The position numbers and the translations under genes were made by a program. Shown piece after piece: positions 1 to 10,225 of a DNA stretch of 64,000 nucleotides. A model generated the notes under the pieces. It worked only from the letters and a program-made list of their open reading frames with translations. It did no database searches and had not been told where the DNA came from. This DNA comes from Enterobacteriaceae endosymbiont of Plateumaris rustica. GTDB taxonomy: Bacteria > Pseudomonadota > Gammaproteobacteria > Enterobacterales > Enterobacteriaceae. Each line of letters opens with the position of its first letter. Positions within the stretch are counted from its first letter, which is position 1. Location: contig NZ_CP046228.1 in the NCBI RefSeq assembly GCF_012562965.1, positions 126,325-190,324 on the forward strand, written 5' to 3'.

Positions 1-35
1 CCATCTCTATCAATAAATAGTACTTTATTAAGCAT
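1..35 (-). CDS. hisB: HisB, 5' end only (window edge)
   Basis: Only the first eleven codons lie in the window. They read MLNKVLFIDRDG, which matches the start of the bifunctional histidinol-phosphatase / imidazoleglycerol-phosphate dehydratase; the IDRDG is the HAD-phosphatase nucleophile motif. The start lies 13 bases after the hisD-hisC stop, as expected for the next gene in a hisGDCB operon. Length and intactness cannot be judged here. Confidence 0.8.
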   Translation of the reverse strand, partial: MLNKVLFIDRD

Positions 36-48
36 TTATATATTTCCT

Positions 49-2454
49 TTAATAAGAAGATAATTCTTGTAAAACAGAAATTAATTTTGTTGATTCATAA
101 TCAGTTCCTACAGAAATTCTTAAACAATTAGATAATCCTATATTATGATCTTGATTTCTTACTATTATTCCTTTTTGTGATAATTTTTTAAAAATATAAT
201 TAGATTTAAAAAATTTAGTTAAAACATAATTAGTTTGACTAGGAAAAATATTTTTTACAACATGACATTTTTTTAAATTTTTAATTAACCATAATTTATT
301 ATTCATTAATTTATTAATATTATTATGCATTAAAATCAAATTTTTACGATTTAATGCTTGTACTGCTATATCTGATACAGGTTCTGGGATAGGATAAGGT
401 GCAATAACTTTTAATAATAAATTAATAATTTCTTTATTTGCTAAAACAAATCCACAACGTAATCCAGCTAAAGAAAATGCTTTAGATAAGGTTCTTAAAA
501 CAACTAAATTAGAATATTTTTCTATTAAATGTACTATTGTATAAGTTATACAAAATTCTATATATGCTTCATCAATAACAACAATAGACTTTCCTTGTGT
601 AATTTCTAATAATTCAATTATATCATTTTGATTAATTAAATTTCCAGTAGGATTATTAGGATTACAAATATAAATAATTTTAACATTATCTAATGTTTTT
701 TTTATTGTATTTAAATCTAATTGCCAATTTTCTAAACTTTTAACAGCATTAATTTTTATACCTAAAATTTTTGCATTTATATAATACATACCATATGTAG
801 GTGGACAGAATAATATTTTATCACTTTTATAATTACAAAATGTACGCATTAATAAATCTATTCCTTCATCTGCACCACGACTTACTAATATATTATCAAC
901 ATTTATACCACAATAATTACTGTAATTTTTAATTAATCTTTTAGGTTGAGGTTCTGGATACCTATTAAATGTATTTTTAATAAGTTTAAAAATAGGTGTT
1001 ATTGGAGATTCATTAGCATTTAATAAAATATGATCAAATCTACTATTATCTAATAATCTTGCAGATTGATAAGGTATTAAATTAATAATATTTTTTTTAG
1101 CTATTTTATTTATATTATTTTTATATTTATCATTATTTTTATTCAAAAGTAATTTTTTTTTAATAAATTCACTTCTTAGTGTAACTGAATTTTTATGACC
1201 TATTAATTTTTCTGTTGTTGACATAATTTCAACTGTATTAGATATGTTTAATAATCCTTGAGGAGTTAATTCTTGAACTGTCATACTTTTTTGAAAATCA
1301 GAAACTCCTAAACTAGAATAAGTTAAAGCATATCCATATGTAGGTAATACATGATTAGTTCCTGATGCATAATCTCCAACTGACCCAGGAGCCCAATTAC
1401 CTAAAAATATTGATCCAGCATTCATAATTTTAGGTAATATTTTTTCATATTCATTACATTGAATTATTAAATGTTCAGGAGAATATTTATTTGATATCTG
1501 TATACATTGATCAATATCTTTTGTAATTATAATGTAACTATTGTTAAGAGATTTTATTATTATATCTTTTCTAGGTAAATTTATAATTTGATTATTAATA
1601 CCATTAATTACTTCTTTAGCTATTTTTTCTTCTGTAGTAAGTAAAATAACTTGAGAATCAACTCCATGTTCTGCTTGAGAAATTAAATCAGCTATAATAA
1701 AATGAGAATACGCAAATTTATCAGCTATTATTATTAATTCAGACGGTCCTGCAGGCATATCTATAGATATATTTTCTTTTTGATTGTTAATTTGTTTTTT
1801 AGCTTCAGTAACAAATGCATTTCCTGGTCCAAAAATTTTATTTACCTTTGGTATAGAATTTGTTCCAAAAGCCATAGCTGCTATAGCTTGAGCACCACCA
1901 ATTTGAAAAATTTTTTTAATTTTACATAAATTAGCAGTATATAATATTTCATTAGATATAGGTGCTGGAGTACACATTACAATATTTTTACATAATGCTA
2001 ATTGAGCAGGAATTCCTAACATTAATACTGTAGAAAATAATGGTGCTGTTCCTCCAGGAACATATAATCCTATAGAATTAATAGGACGAAAAATTTGTTG
2101 ACAATATACTCCAGATGTTGTTTCTATTTTTTTTGTTTTATATATTTGATAAGAATGAAATTTATTTATATTATAATAAGCATTATTAATTGCATTTTTA
2201 ATATCTTGTTTAATATTTAATTTAGCATTATTAATTTTTTCAATAGAAATTTCTAACGTTTTAATTTTAACTTTATCAAATAATAAATTATAATATTCTA
2301 AAGCATTATCACCTTCTTGTTTAACTTTATGTATAATATTTGATACTTCTTTTTTTATATTTTTATCTAGAAATATTACTGGTCTTGTTAATATCTTTTT
2401 TTTTTGATTTTGATCACATAAATTCCAATAAATGACATTTTTAAAAAAATTCAT
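49..2454 (-). CDS. hisD-hisC: Fused histidinol dehydrogenase - histidinol-phosphate aminotransferase (HisD-HisC)
   Basis: One 801-residue frame carries two complete enzymes. Residues 1 to about 434 are HisD, which oxidises histidinol to histidine: AQAEHG-type zinc site (seen as SQAEHGVDSQ), the SPEHL catalytic Glu-His pair, GDYASGTNH and the C-terminal GHKNSVTLR. After a lysine/asparagine-rich linker, HisC, the PLP-dependent aminotransferase, begins at INLIPYQSARLL and shows DEAYIEF and the PLP lysine in RTLSKAFSLAGLRCG. The two are separate genes in E. coli. HisC has no ATG of its own here; its native N-terminal segment is read through from HisD. The junction sits on nine consecutive A (minus strand; 1153-1161). 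The stop is 13 bases before hisB and the start 2 bases after the hisG stop, so this is the middle of the his operon. The alternative is two genes with a homopolymer sequence error. Confidence 0.9.
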   Translation of the reverse strand: MNFFKNVIYWNLCDQNQKKKILTRPVIFLDKNIKKEVSNIIHKVKQEGDNALEYYNLLFDKVKIKTLEISIEKINNAKLNIKQDIKNAINNAYYNINKFHSYQIYKTKKIETTSGVYCQQIFRPINSIGLYVPGGTAPLFSTVLMLGIPAQLALCKNIVMCTPAPISNEILYTANLCKIKKIFQIGGAQAIAAMAFGTNSIPKVNKIFGPGNAFVTEAKKQINNQKENISIDMPAGPSELIIIADKFAYSHFIIADLISQAEHGVDSQVILLTTEEKIAKEVINGINNQIINLPRKDIIIKSLNNSYIIITKDIDQCIQISNKYSPEHLIIQCNEYEKILPKIMNAGSIFLGNWAPGSVGDYASGTNHVLPTYGYALTYSSLGVSDFQKSMTVQELTPQGLLNISNTVEIMSTTEKLIGHKNSVTLRSEFIKKKLLLNKNNDKYKNNINKIAKKNIINLIPYQSARLLDNSRFDHILLNANESPITPIFKLIKNTFNRYPEPQPKRLIKNYSNYCGINVDNILVSRGADEGIDLLMRTFCNYKSDKILFCPPTYGMYYINAKILGIKINAVKSLENWQLDLNTIKKTLDNVKIIYICNPNNPTGNLINQNDIIELLEITQGKSIVVIDEAYIEFCITYTIVHLIEKYSNLVVLRTLSKAFSLAGLRCGFVLANKEIINLLLKVIAPYPIPEPVSDIAVQALNRKNLILMHNNINKLMNNKLWLIKNLKKCHVVKNIFPSQTNYVLTKFFKSNYIFKKLSQKGIIVRNQDHNIGLSNCLRISVGTDYESTKLISVLQELSSY

Positions 2455-2456
2455 TT

Positions 2457-3356
2457 TTACTCCATCATTTTTTCAATAGGTAAAACTAAAATTGAGCTAG
2501 CACCAAGTAATTTTAATTTTTCCATGGTTTCCCAAAATAATGTTTCACTACTTACCATATGCATAGCAACTTTATTATTTTCTCCAGCTAAAGGTAATAT
2601 TGTTGGATGTTCTGCTCCAGGTAATAAAGCAATTATATCTTTTAATTTTTCATTAGGTATATGTAACATAATATATTTTGATTCTCTAGCTTTAATTACT
2701 CCTTTAATACGAGTTAATAACTTATTAATTAATTTTTGTTTAATACTTATTATATTTCCATAACGTTGTATAAGACATGCTTTAGAAGTATATATTACTT
2801 CTACTTCTTTTACACCATTTGCTTCTAATGTAGCTCCAGTAGAAACTAAATCACATATGGCATCTGCTAAACCTACTCTAGGTGCTAATTCTACTGATCC
2901 ATTCAACATACAAGATTTAAATTTTATTCCATAATTATCAAGATATCTCTTTAGTAAATTAGGATATGATGTAGCAATACGTGTATTTTGTAAATATTTA
3001 AGACCTATATATTTTTCATTAATAGGTATTGCTATCGATAATCTACATACACCAAAATCTAATCTACGTAATGTTAAATAATTAGCATTTTCTCCTCTAG
3101 AATTACGAGTTAAAACTTCTTCTTCTAAAACATTTTCTCCTATAATTCCTAAATCTACAACTTTTTCCATTATTAATCCTGGTATATCATCATCACGTAC
3201 CATCAAGATATCAATCGGCATATTTTCCGCAAAAGCTATTAACCTTTGTTGTTCTAAATTAATTTTAATACCACATTTCTTTAATAATTCACGAGAATCA
3301 TCACTTAAACGACCAGATTTTTGTATAGCTATGCGTAAACGATTGTTATCTAACAT
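2457..3356 (-). CDS. hisG: ATP phosphoribosyltransferase
   Basis: HisG joins ATP and PRPP in the first, committed step of histidine synthesis. The 299-residue length equals the E. coli long-form enzyme, including the C-terminal regulatory domain (region ending in [12 protein letters not shown]). Recognisable blocks are [15 protein letters not shown] at the N-terminus and the PRPP-binding loop around [13 protein letters not shown]. It is the first gene of the his operon, with a good AAGGATG ribosome site 5 bases before its ATG. The 214 bases upstream contain no leader peptide with a run of histidine codons and no strong hairpin, so the enteric his attenuator appears to be lost; this is inference from reading, not a folding calculation. 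Confidence 0.95.
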   Translation of the reverse strand: MLDNNRLRIAIQKSGRLSDDSRELLKKCGIKINLEQQRLIAFAENMPIDILMVRDDDIPGLIMEKVVDLGIIGENVLEEEVLTRNSRGENANYLTLRRLDFGVCRLSIAIPINEKYIGLKYLQNTRIATSYPNLLKRYLDNYGIKFKSCMLNGSVELAPRVGLADAICDLVSTGATLEANGVKEVEVIYTSKACLIQRYGNIISIKQKLINKLLTRIKGVIKARESKYIMLHIPNEKLKDIIALLPGAEHPTILPLAGENNKVAMHMVSSETLFWETMEKLKLLGASSILVLPIEKMME

Positions 3357-3570
3357 GACTTATCATCCTTTTTTGTATTTTATTAGAATGTTTTAAGTTT
3401 TTTTATTTTAAATATATCAATTATTTATTATAAAAATAAAATTTAATTTAAAATATATTAATGAATATTAATTTTAAATTTATCAATAATAATTGATTAA
3501 ATATATTTAACTAACCTAAATAATTTATTAAAAAATAACAACTATTTTTTTTATTTAAATGAATAATTTA

Positions 3571-4044
3571 TTATTTTTTTATTATATTCATATATCCAAT
3601 ATCTTCATATTGAGGATTTTGAGCAGAAAAACGAGCTAATTGATCACATTTTTCATTTTTAATATTTCCATTATGTCCCTTAATCCAATACCATTTAATA
3701 TTATGATTAATTAATGCTAAATCTAATCTTTTCCATAAATCAATATTTTTTACTGGTTTTTTATTAGAACATATCCATCCATATTTTTTCCAATTATTTA
3801 TCCAAATAGTTATACCTTTTTTTAAATATTTACTATCCGTTATAATATTTATGTTAAAATATCTTTTTAAAGATTCTAATGCTATAATAGAAGCCATTAA
3901 TTCCATTCTATTATTTGTAGTAAAAAAAAAACCTTGGGTAAAAATTTTTTCATATGTATGATATTTAATTATAGCAGCATATCCTCCAGGTCCAGGATTA
4001 TAAATACAAGAACCATCAGTAAAAATTTTTATGTTTTTGTACAT
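3571..4044 (-). CDS. rnhA: Ribonuclease HI
   Basis: Degrades the RNA strand of RNA-DNA hybrids, clearing R-loops and primers. All four carboxylate residues of the active site are visible in order: IFTDGSC, the Glu in [14 protein letters not shown] and the last Asp in NEKCDQLAR. At 157 residues it is full length compared with E. coli (155). It is divergent from dnaQ, the same arrangement as in E. coli, with about 46 bases between the two starts, so their promoters must overlap. Confidence 0.95.
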   Translation of the reverse strand: MYKNIKIFTDGSCIYNPGPGGYAAIIKYHTYEKIFTQGFFFTTNNRMELMASIIALESLKRYFNINIITDSKYLKKGITIWINNWKKYGWICSNKKPVKNIDLWKRLDLALINHNIKWYWIKGHNGNIKNEKCDQLARFSAQNPQYEDIGYMNIIKK

Positions 4045-4090
4045 ATATTGATTCTCTATATAAAATTTATAAATATATTTTAATTAAATT

Positions 4091-4804
4091 ATGAATAAAT
4101 TAAATTTTCGTCAAATAGTTTTAGATACAGAAACAACGGGAATAAATTCTTATCCTCCATATTATAAAGGACATCGTATTGTAGAAATAGGTGGAGTAGA
4201 AATAATAAATCGTCGTATTACTGGAAATAATTTCCATGTTTATATTAATCCTAAAAAAATAATAAGTTTGGAAGCATTAAATATTCATGGTATTAGTAAT
4301 AAATTTTTATCTAATAAACCTACATTTAATCAAATTATAGATAATTTTTTAGATTATATAAAAAATTCCGAATTAATTATTCATAATGCTCAATTTGATA
4401 TTGATTTTTTAAATTATGAATTCTCCTTATTAAAAAAAAATATTCTTAAAATAGAAAATATGTGTTCTGTAATAGATACATTAAAAATATCTCGTAAATT
4501 ATTTCCTGGTAAACGTAATTCTTTAAATTCTTTATGTACACGTTTTAATATTGATAAAAGTAATCGTAATAAACATGGAGCTTTATTAGACGCAAAACTT
4601 TTAGCTAATGTTTTTTTATCTATGACTAGTATTCAAAATTCATTTTTACTAGAATTTAAAAAAAATAATACTATTAATACTATTCAAAAAAAAATAATAA
4701 AAAGAAAATTATTAGTAATACATCCTACTGAGAAAGAAAATAAATTACATAAATTAAAATTAACTTTTATTAAAAATAAATGTGGTTTCCATTTATGGAA
4801 TTAA
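4091..4804 (+). CDS. dnaQ: DNA polymerase III epsilon subunit (proofreading exonuclease)
   Basis: The 3'-5' exonuclease subunit of the replicative polymerase. The DEDDh motifs are all present: VLDTETTG near residue 12, IHNAQFDIDF, and HGALLDAKLLA near residue 165 with the catalytic His and Asp. At 237 residues it is close to the E. coli length (243). The region after residue 185, which contacts the alpha subunit, is retained but very lysine-rich. Together with mutS and mutL in this window it shows that replication fidelity functions survived genome reduction here. Confidence 0.93.
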   Translation: MNKLNFRQIVLDTETTGINSYPPYYKGHRIVEIGGVEIINRRITGNNFHVYINPKKIISLEALNIHGISNKFLSNKPTFNQIIDNFLDYIKNSELIIHNAQFDIDFLNYEFSLLKKNILKIENMCSVIDTLKISRKLFPGKRNSLNSLCTRFNIDKSNRNKHGALLDAKLLANVFLSMTSIQNSFLLEFKKNNTINTIQKKIIKRKLLVIHPTEKENKLHKLKLTFIKNKCGFHLWN

Positions 4805-4827
4805 TTTTAAAAATATAAATAAAAGTA

Positions 4828-4855
4828 TTGACGATATTAACATATAATTTATAAT
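4828..4855 (+). promoter_or_regulatory. Sigma-70 promoter for tRNA-Asp
   Basis: TTGACG at 4828-4833, a 16-base spacer, then a perfect TATAAT at 4850-4855. The predicted start near 4862 lies about 11 bases before the tRNA. A second TATAAT-like hexamer at 4843-4848 overlaps the spacer. Strong -35 hexamers are uncommon in the AT background of this window, which raises confidence. Confidence 0.7.
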
Positions 4856-4872
4856 AGAACTATTCATATTAT

Positions 4873-4946
4873 GGTGCGATAGTTCAGTTGGTTAGAATAC
4901 CGGCCTGTCACGTCGGGGGTCACGGGTTCAAGTCCCGTTCGCACCG
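4873..4946 (+). tRNA. tRNA-Asp (GTC)
   Basis: Cloverleaf with acceptor stem GGTGCGA paired to TCGCACC, a D-arm with TTGGTTAGAA, anticodon loop CTGTCAC (anticodon GTC) on a five-pair stem with one G-T pair, and T-arm ACGGG/TTCAAGT/CCCGT. Discriminator base is G. The 3' CCA is not encoded, so it must be added enzymatically. Sequence is very close to the E. coli tRNA. Confidence 0.97.
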
Positions 4947-4983
4947 TTAAAAATTAAAATGATTTTTTAATAAAAATATTATT

Positions 4984-5820
4984 TTAATTATTATTAATCC
5001 ATAATACACATGAATTTTTATATAATTCTAAATTTTGTTTAATTATATTTGTTAAATCAGAACATATTTCTTTTTTGTAAATAAAATCATTAATCCAAAA
5101 AAATATTGTAATATTAATTGAAATATTAGTAATTTCATCTAAAATAATAGTAATTTTAGAATTTTTAATTATTCTTTGATCTAAATAAATTGTATCTAAT
5201 AATATTTTTTTTATTATATTTAAATCTTCACTTATTAATATTCTAGAAAGTCCTAAAGTAATTTTATTACGATATTCATGACATTGTGAAAGATTGGTAA
5301 TATTATCCGCTAATATTTTACCATTAGGTATTGCTATAATGATACCATCAAATGTTTTTACACGAGTAGAAAAAATTTCCACTTTAGTTACTTGACCAAT
5401 GATATTATTACAAACATTTATATAATCACCTATTTTAAATGTACGAAAAGTAATAATTAATAATCCTGATGCTAAATTTGATAATGCACTTTGCCAAGCT
5501 AAACCAATAACTAAACCTATTGTACCAAAAGCGGCAATTATTGAAGATGTTTGTACTCCCATATTACTTAATGTACTAACTATTACAAAAATTGTAATAA
5601 GATATTTTAAAATATTTGAAATAAATCCTATAGCAATAGGATCTATTTTTTTTACAATAAAAATATTATATAAAATTTTTGTAAATAATCGAATTATTAA
5701 TAGTCCAGATAATAAAATACAACCTGATGTACATAAATGTAATGATTGATAAAAAATAAACATTTTATTATATATAATCCAATTTTTTAAAAAATTTATA
5801 CTATGAGTTAATTTATTCAT
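4984..5820 (-). CDS. mscS: Small-conductance mechanosensitive channel MscS
   Basis: A 278-residue inner-membrane channel that opens under membrane tension to release solutes; E. coli MscS has 286. Three hydrophobic stretches fall in the first 135 residues. The pore helix TM3 reads SSIIAAFGTIGLVIGLAWQS, keeping the small-residue packing face and the leucine gate spacing. The cytoplasmic beta domain follows (TFRTFKIGDYI, IPNGKILADNI). The last dozen residues do not match the E. coli tail. It lies beside fbaA and pgk exactly as in E. coli. Confidence 0.9.
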   Translation of the reverse strand: MNKLTHSINFLKNWIIYNKMFIFYQSLHLCTSGCILLSGLLIIRLFTKILYNIFIVKKIDPIAIGFISNILKYLITIFVIVSTLSNMGVQTSSIIAAFGTIGLVIGLAWQSALSNLASGLLIITFRTFKIGDYINVCNNIIGQVTKVEIFSTRVKTFDGIIIAIPNGKILADNITNLSQCHEYRNKITLGLSRILISEDLNIIKKILLDTIYLDQRIIKNSKITIILDEITNISINITIFFWINDFIYKKEICSDLTNIIKQNLELYKNSCVLWINNN

Positions 5821-5875
5821 TATTAATATGTCAATTTATATTAATAAATAATGATTATAAAAAAATCATATTATC

Positions 5876-6955
5876 TTATAATATATTAATAGCATTTAAT
5901 TCTTGAAAAGTTCTTTCTAATCTTTTACCCATTGATATTTGTGATGCTCTAATCCATGATCTTGGATCATAATACTTTTTATTTGGTTTATTTAAACCTT
6001 TTGGATTACCTAATTGTTTTTGTAAATATTTTTTATGTTCTTTATAAAATTTTAATACTCCTTTCCAACTTGCCCATTGAGTATCTGTATCAATATTCAT
6101 TTTTACTACACCATAATCTATAGATTCTTTAATCTCTTTTTGAGAAGATCCTGAACCTCCATGAAAAACAAAATTTATAGGATTATGAATAAGATTATGT
6201 TTTTTACTTATAAAATTTTGTGAATGTTTTAAAATTTTTGGTAATAATTGTACATTTCCTGATTCATATACACCGTGTACATTTCCAAATGAAGCTGCAA
6301 TAATAAATTGAGAACTAATAGAATTTAATTGTTCATAAGCATAATTAACATCTTTAGGATCAGTATATAATAATTTTTTTTCCAAATGACTATTATCTAA
6401 ACCATCTTCTTCACCCCCCGTACAACCTAATTCTATTTCTAATGTTATATTCATTTTAGACATTCTTTGAAAATATTTACTACATATATTAATATTATCT
6501 TTTATAGAATCTTTTGATAAATCAATCATATGAGAAGAAAATAAAGGTTTTCCATTTAATGAATAATATTTTTCATTTTCATCTAATAAACCGTCTATCC
6601 AAGATAAAGTTTTTCTAGTACAATGATCTGTATGGAGTATTACTGGTATTCCATAATATTGAGCAATTTTATGTACATGATGTGCTCCAGATACAGCTCC
6701 TATAATAGATGCTAATTGAGAATTTTGAATTTGTAATGCCTTACCTGCAATAAAAGAAGCGCCACCAAGAGAAAATTGAATAATTACTGGTGATTTAACC
6801 TTAGCTGCTGTTTCTAAAACTATATTAATAGAATCAGTACCTATACAATTTATTGCAGGTAAAGCAAATTTATTTTCTTTTGCTATTTTAAATATAGTTT
6901 GTACATCATGACTAACAACAACACCTGGTTTTACATAATTTAAAATTTTAGACAT
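5876..6955 (-). CDS. fbaA: Fructose-bisphosphate aldolase, class II
   Basis: Zinc-dependent aldolase of glycolysis and gluconeogenesis. The 359 residues match the E. coli length. The zinc and active-site motif VILHTDHC lies near residue 108, and the later metal/substrate histidines are visible in ASFGNVHGVY and FVFHGGSGSS. It is followed by mscS and preceded by pgk with 39 bases between pgk stop and its start, reproducing the enteric pgk-fbaA-mscS order; co-transcription is likely. Confidence 0.96.
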   Translation of the reverse strand: MSKILNYVKPGVVVSHDVQTIFKIAKENKFALPAINCIGTDSINIVLETAAKVKSPVIIQFSLGGASFIAGKALQIQNSQLASIIGAVSGAHHVHKIAQYYGIPVILHTDHCTRKTLSWIDGLLDENEKYYSLNGKPLFSSHMIDLSKDSIKDNINICSKYFQRMSKMNITLEIELGCTGGEEDGLDNSHLEKKLLYTDPKDVNYAYEQLNSISSQFIIAASFGNVHGVYESGNVQLLPKILKHSQNFISKKHNLIHNPINFVFHGGSGSSQKEIKESIDYGVVKMNIDTDTQWASWKGVLKFYKEHKKYLQKQLGNPKGLNKPNKKYYDPRSWIRASQISMGKRLERTFQELNAINIL

Positions 6956-6994
6956 ATAGTTATATTTTACCTTATTTTTAATAAATATCTAATA

Positions 6995-8191
6995 TTATTT
7001 TTTTATATTATCAGAATTAATTATATTAATACTATTATATTTTTTTAATATAGATATTGAAGGTAATTTTTTACCTTCTACAAAATTTAAAAATGATCCA
7101 CCTCCAGTTGAAATATATGAAATTTTATTAAATAGATTAAATAATTCTATTGCAGCTAATGTATCTCCACCTCCAGCAATAGAAAATGCATTACTATTAG
7201 CAATAGTATAAGCTATAATTTTTGTTCCTTCACTAAATTTAGTAAATTCGAAAACTCCTAAAGGTCCATTCCATAATATGGTTTTTGCTTTATTTAAAAT
7301 ATCTATTATAATTTTTATGGTATTTTTTCCAATATCCATTATTCTGTCATTAGATAAAATATTATTAATTTTTTTTGTTTTAACTGATGTATTTTTTGAA
7401 AAGGATATTCCTACTTTACAATCTATAGGTATAATAAAATTATTATATTTTTCTTTTAATTTTTTTGCTAAATTTAAAGATTTTGGCTCATATAATGATT
7501 TACCAATATTATTATCTATTGCTAAAAATGTATTAGCAATACCACCTCCAACAATAATTTTATCTGATAATTTAGCTAATTTATTTAATACATTAAATTT
7601 AGTTGATATTTTTGATCCTCCCACAATAGAAACAATAGGATGTTTAGGCTTTTTAAAAATTTTATTTAAATTATTTAATTCATTTATTAATAATAAACCA
7701 GCACAAGATATATTTGCATATTTTATTATTCCATAAGTAGATGAATGTTTACGATGTGCTGTCGCAAATGCATCCATTACAAAAATATCACATAATGAAG
7801 CATATTTTTTAGATAGTTCTTTATCATTATGTTTTTCACCTATATTAAATCGAACATTTTCTAACATAATTATTTCATTTTTTTTAAAATTTAAATTATT
7901 TAAAAGATTTTTTTTTAAAGAAATTTTATAATTTAAAATATTTTCTAAATATTGACTAATTTTTTTTAAAGAAAAAATATGATTATATACTCCTTCTATA
8001 GGACGTCCTAAATGAGAAGTTATAATAATTTTAGCTCCTTTACTTATAGCGTATTTTATAGTTGGTAATGATAAACGAATTCTAATATCAGAAATTATAT
8101 TTCCTTCAGAATTTATAGGAACATTAAGATCAGATCTAATAAATAATATTTTGTTTGTAATATTAATATCTAAAATACTTAATATAGACAT
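6995..8191 (-). CDS. pgk: Phosphoglycerate kinase
   Basis: Transfers phosphate from 1,3-bisphosphoglycerate to ADP. At 398 residues it is slightly longer than the E. coli enzyme (387), with a short C-terminal extension. Signature blocks are IRSDLNVPIN near the start, ITSHLGRP, MDAFATAHRKHSS, VGGSKISTKFNVL and the nucleotide-binding STGGGSFLNFVEG near the end. It sits between tktA and fbaA. In E. coli epd lies on the upstream side of pgk; here only 27 bases separate the tktA stop from the pgk start, so epd has been cleanly removed. Confidence 0.96.
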   Translation of the reverse strand: MSILSILDINITNKILFIRSDLNVPINSEGNIISDIRIRLSLPTIKYAISKGAKIIITSHLGRPIEGVYNHIFSLKKISQYLENILNYKISLKKNLLNNLNFKKNEIIMLENVRFNIGEKHNDKELSKKYASLCDIFVMDAFATAHRKHSSTYGIIKYANISCAGLLLINELNNLNKIFKKPKHPIVSIVGGSKISTKFNVLNKLAKLSDKIIVGGGIANTFLAIDNNIGKSLYEPKSLNLAKKLKEKYNNFIIPIDCKVGISFSKNTSVKTKKINNILSNDRIMDIGKNTIKIIIDILNKAKTILWNGPLGVFEFTKFSEGTKIIAYTIANSNAFSIAGGGDTLAAIELFNLFNKISYISTGGGSFLNFVEGKKLPSISILKKYNSINIINSDNIKK

Positions 8192-8218
8192 ATTTTATAT
8201 TCCTTTATTTTTAATAAT

Positions 8219-10225
8219 TTAATTATACTTTAAAAGTTTTTGAATTTTTAAAATAATATTTTCTACTGTAAAACCAAATTTTTTAAATAATTTTTCAGCA
8301 GGTGCAGAATAACCAAATTTATCTATTCCTATTACAATTCCTTTTAATCCTACATATTTATACCAAAAATCAGATTTTCCAGCTTCAATTGCAATTCTTA
8401 ATTTAATTTTTTGAGGTAATACATAATTTTTATATTCTTCACTTTGTTTATCAAAAACATCTGTAGAAGGCATAGAAACAACTCTAATTTTATATTTTAA
8501 TTTAGATAATTGATTATATACTTCTACTGCTAAATGAACTTCTGAACCTGTTGCTATTAAAATAACATCAGGATTTTGTTCTAAACAATCTTTTAAGATA
8601 TAACCACCATATTTAATATATGTTATTTTACTTTTATTTCTAATTTGTACAGGTAAATTTTGACGAGATAATATTAATCCAGTTGGATTATGAATATTTT
8701 CAATAGCATATTTCCATGCTATAACTGTTTCTAATTGATCACATGGACGCCAAATACTTAAATTTGGAATTAATCTTAAACTAGATAATTGTTCAATTGG
8801 TTGATGAGTAGGTCCATCTTCTCCTACTCCTATAGAATCATGAGTATAAATCATTATATTTCTAATTTTCATTAATGCAGCCATACGAATAGCATTACGA
8901 GCGTAATCGGAAAATGTTAAAAAAGTTGCTGTATATGGAATAAATCCTTTATATAAAGAAATTCCGTTAGATATAGCAATCATACCAAATTCTCTTACAC
9001 CATAATGAATATAATTACCATATATTGATTTATTTATAGCTTTAGATTCAGAACATAAAGTTAAATTACTGGAAGATAAATCAGCAGAACCACCTAAAAA
9101 TTCTGGTAATATTTTCGAAAAAAATTCTAAACATTCTTGTGATGCTTGACGAGTAGATATATCAGTAGAATTTTTATATAATTTTTGAATAAATTGTTTA
9201 GATTTAATAATCCAATTATTAGGTAATAAATTATTAATTCTTCTTTTTAATTCTTTAGCTAATTCCGGAAATAATATAGAATATTCATTAAATTTATTTA
9301 TCCATTTTAATTCTTTTAAATTTCCTATGTCTTTTGCATTCCATTTATCATAGATAAATTTTGGTATAATAAAAGGTTTGTAGTTCCAATTTAATTTTTT
9401 CCTGGTTAAAGAAATTTCTATTTCACCTAATGGTGATCCATGTGATATATTTTTCCCAGATTTATTAGGTGAACCAAAAGCAATAGTAGTATTGCATATT
9501 AATAAAAATGGTTTTTCTTCTATAGAAGTTTTAGCTGTATTGATTGCTTTTTGTATTTCTTTATAATTATGACCATTTATATTAGAAATAACATTCCATC
9601 CATATGATTCAAATCTTTTTTTAGTATCATCAGTAAACCATCCACTAATATTACCATCAATAGATATACCATTATTATCATAAAATACTATTAATTTTTT
9701 TAATTTTAATGTACCTGCTAAAGAACATACTTCATGAGATATCCCTTCCATTAAACATCCATCACCAATAAATACATAAGTATAATGATTAATTATATCA
9801 AAATTTGGTTTATTAAATTGTGCAGCTAATGTTTTTTCAGCTATAGCCATACCAACAGCATTAGCTAATCCTTGACCTAATGGTCCTGTACTTGTTTCTA
9901 TACTTGGTGTACATCCAAATTCAGGATGTCCTGGAGTTTTAGAATTTAGTTGTCTAAAATTTTTCAATTCTGATATTGTTAAATCATAACCAGTTAAATG
10001 TAATAAACTATATATTAACATTGAACTATGACCATTAGATAAGATAAATCTGTCACGATTTATCCATTGAGGATTTCCAGGATTATGATTTAAATAATCA
10101 CGCCATAATACTTCTGCTATATCAGCCATTCCCATAGGAGCTCCAGGATGACCAGAATTAGATTTTTGTATAGCATCTATACTTAATATACGAATAGCAT
10201 TAGCAAGATCTCTTCGAGAAGACAT
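8219..10225 (-). CDS. tktA: Transketolase
   Basis: Thiamine-diphosphate enzyme of the non-oxidative pentose phosphate pathway, needed for erythrose-4-phosphate (shikimate) and ribose-5-phosphate (histidine, nucleotides). 668 residues, against 663 in E. coli. The ThDP motif [13 protein letters not shown] is near residue 154, [12 protein letters not shown] and LSNGHSSML near the N-terminus, and the pyrimidine domain shows [13 protein letters not shown] and [15 protein letters not shown]. It starts the tktA-pgk-fbaA-mscS run and is divergent from metK. Confidence 0.96.
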   Translation of the reverse strand: MSSRRDLANAIRILSIDAIQKSNSGHPGAPMGMADIAEVLWRDYLNHNPGNPQWINRDRFILSNGHSSMLIYSLLHLTGYDLTISELKNFRQLNSKTPGHPEFGCTPSIETSTGPLGQGLANAVGMAIAEKTLAAQFNKPNFDIINHYTYVFIGDGCLMEGISHEVCSLAGTLKLKKLIVFYDNNGISIDGNISGWFTDDTKKRFESYGWNVISNINGHNYKEIQKAINTAKTSIEEKPFLLICNTTIAFGSPNKSGKNISHGSPLGEIEISLTRKKLNWNYKPFIIPKFIYDKWNAKDIGNLKELKWINKFNEYSILFPELAKELKRRINNLLPNNWIIKSKQFIQKLYKNSTDISTRQASQECLEFFSKILPEFLGGSADLSSSNLTLCSESKAINKSIYGNYIHYGVREFGMIAISNGISLYKGFIPYTATFLTFSDYARNAIRMAALMKIRNIMIYTHDSIGVGEDGPTHQPIEQLSSLRLIPNLSIWRPCDQLETVIAWKYAIENIHNPTGLILSRQNLPVQIRNKSKITYIKYGGYILKDCLEQNPDVILIATGSEVHLAVEVYNQLSKLKYKIRVVSMPSTDVFDKQSEEYKNYVLPQKIKLRIAIEAGKSDFWYKYVGLKGIVIGIDKFGYSAPAEKLFKKFGFTVENIILKIQKLLKYN

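Noticed and set aside
3357..3570. Possible his leader/attenuator
   Set aside because: No run of histidine codons and no GC-bearing hairpin in the 214 bases before hisG.
5829..5834. Minus-strand TTGACA just before mscS
   Set aside because: Only about 9 bases from the start codon, so a matching -10 would fall inside the gene; likely coincidence.
7278..7736. 152-codon open frame opposite pgk
   Set aside because: Antisense shadow: hydrophobic low-complexity product, no ribosome site, and the pgk frame is fully conserved.
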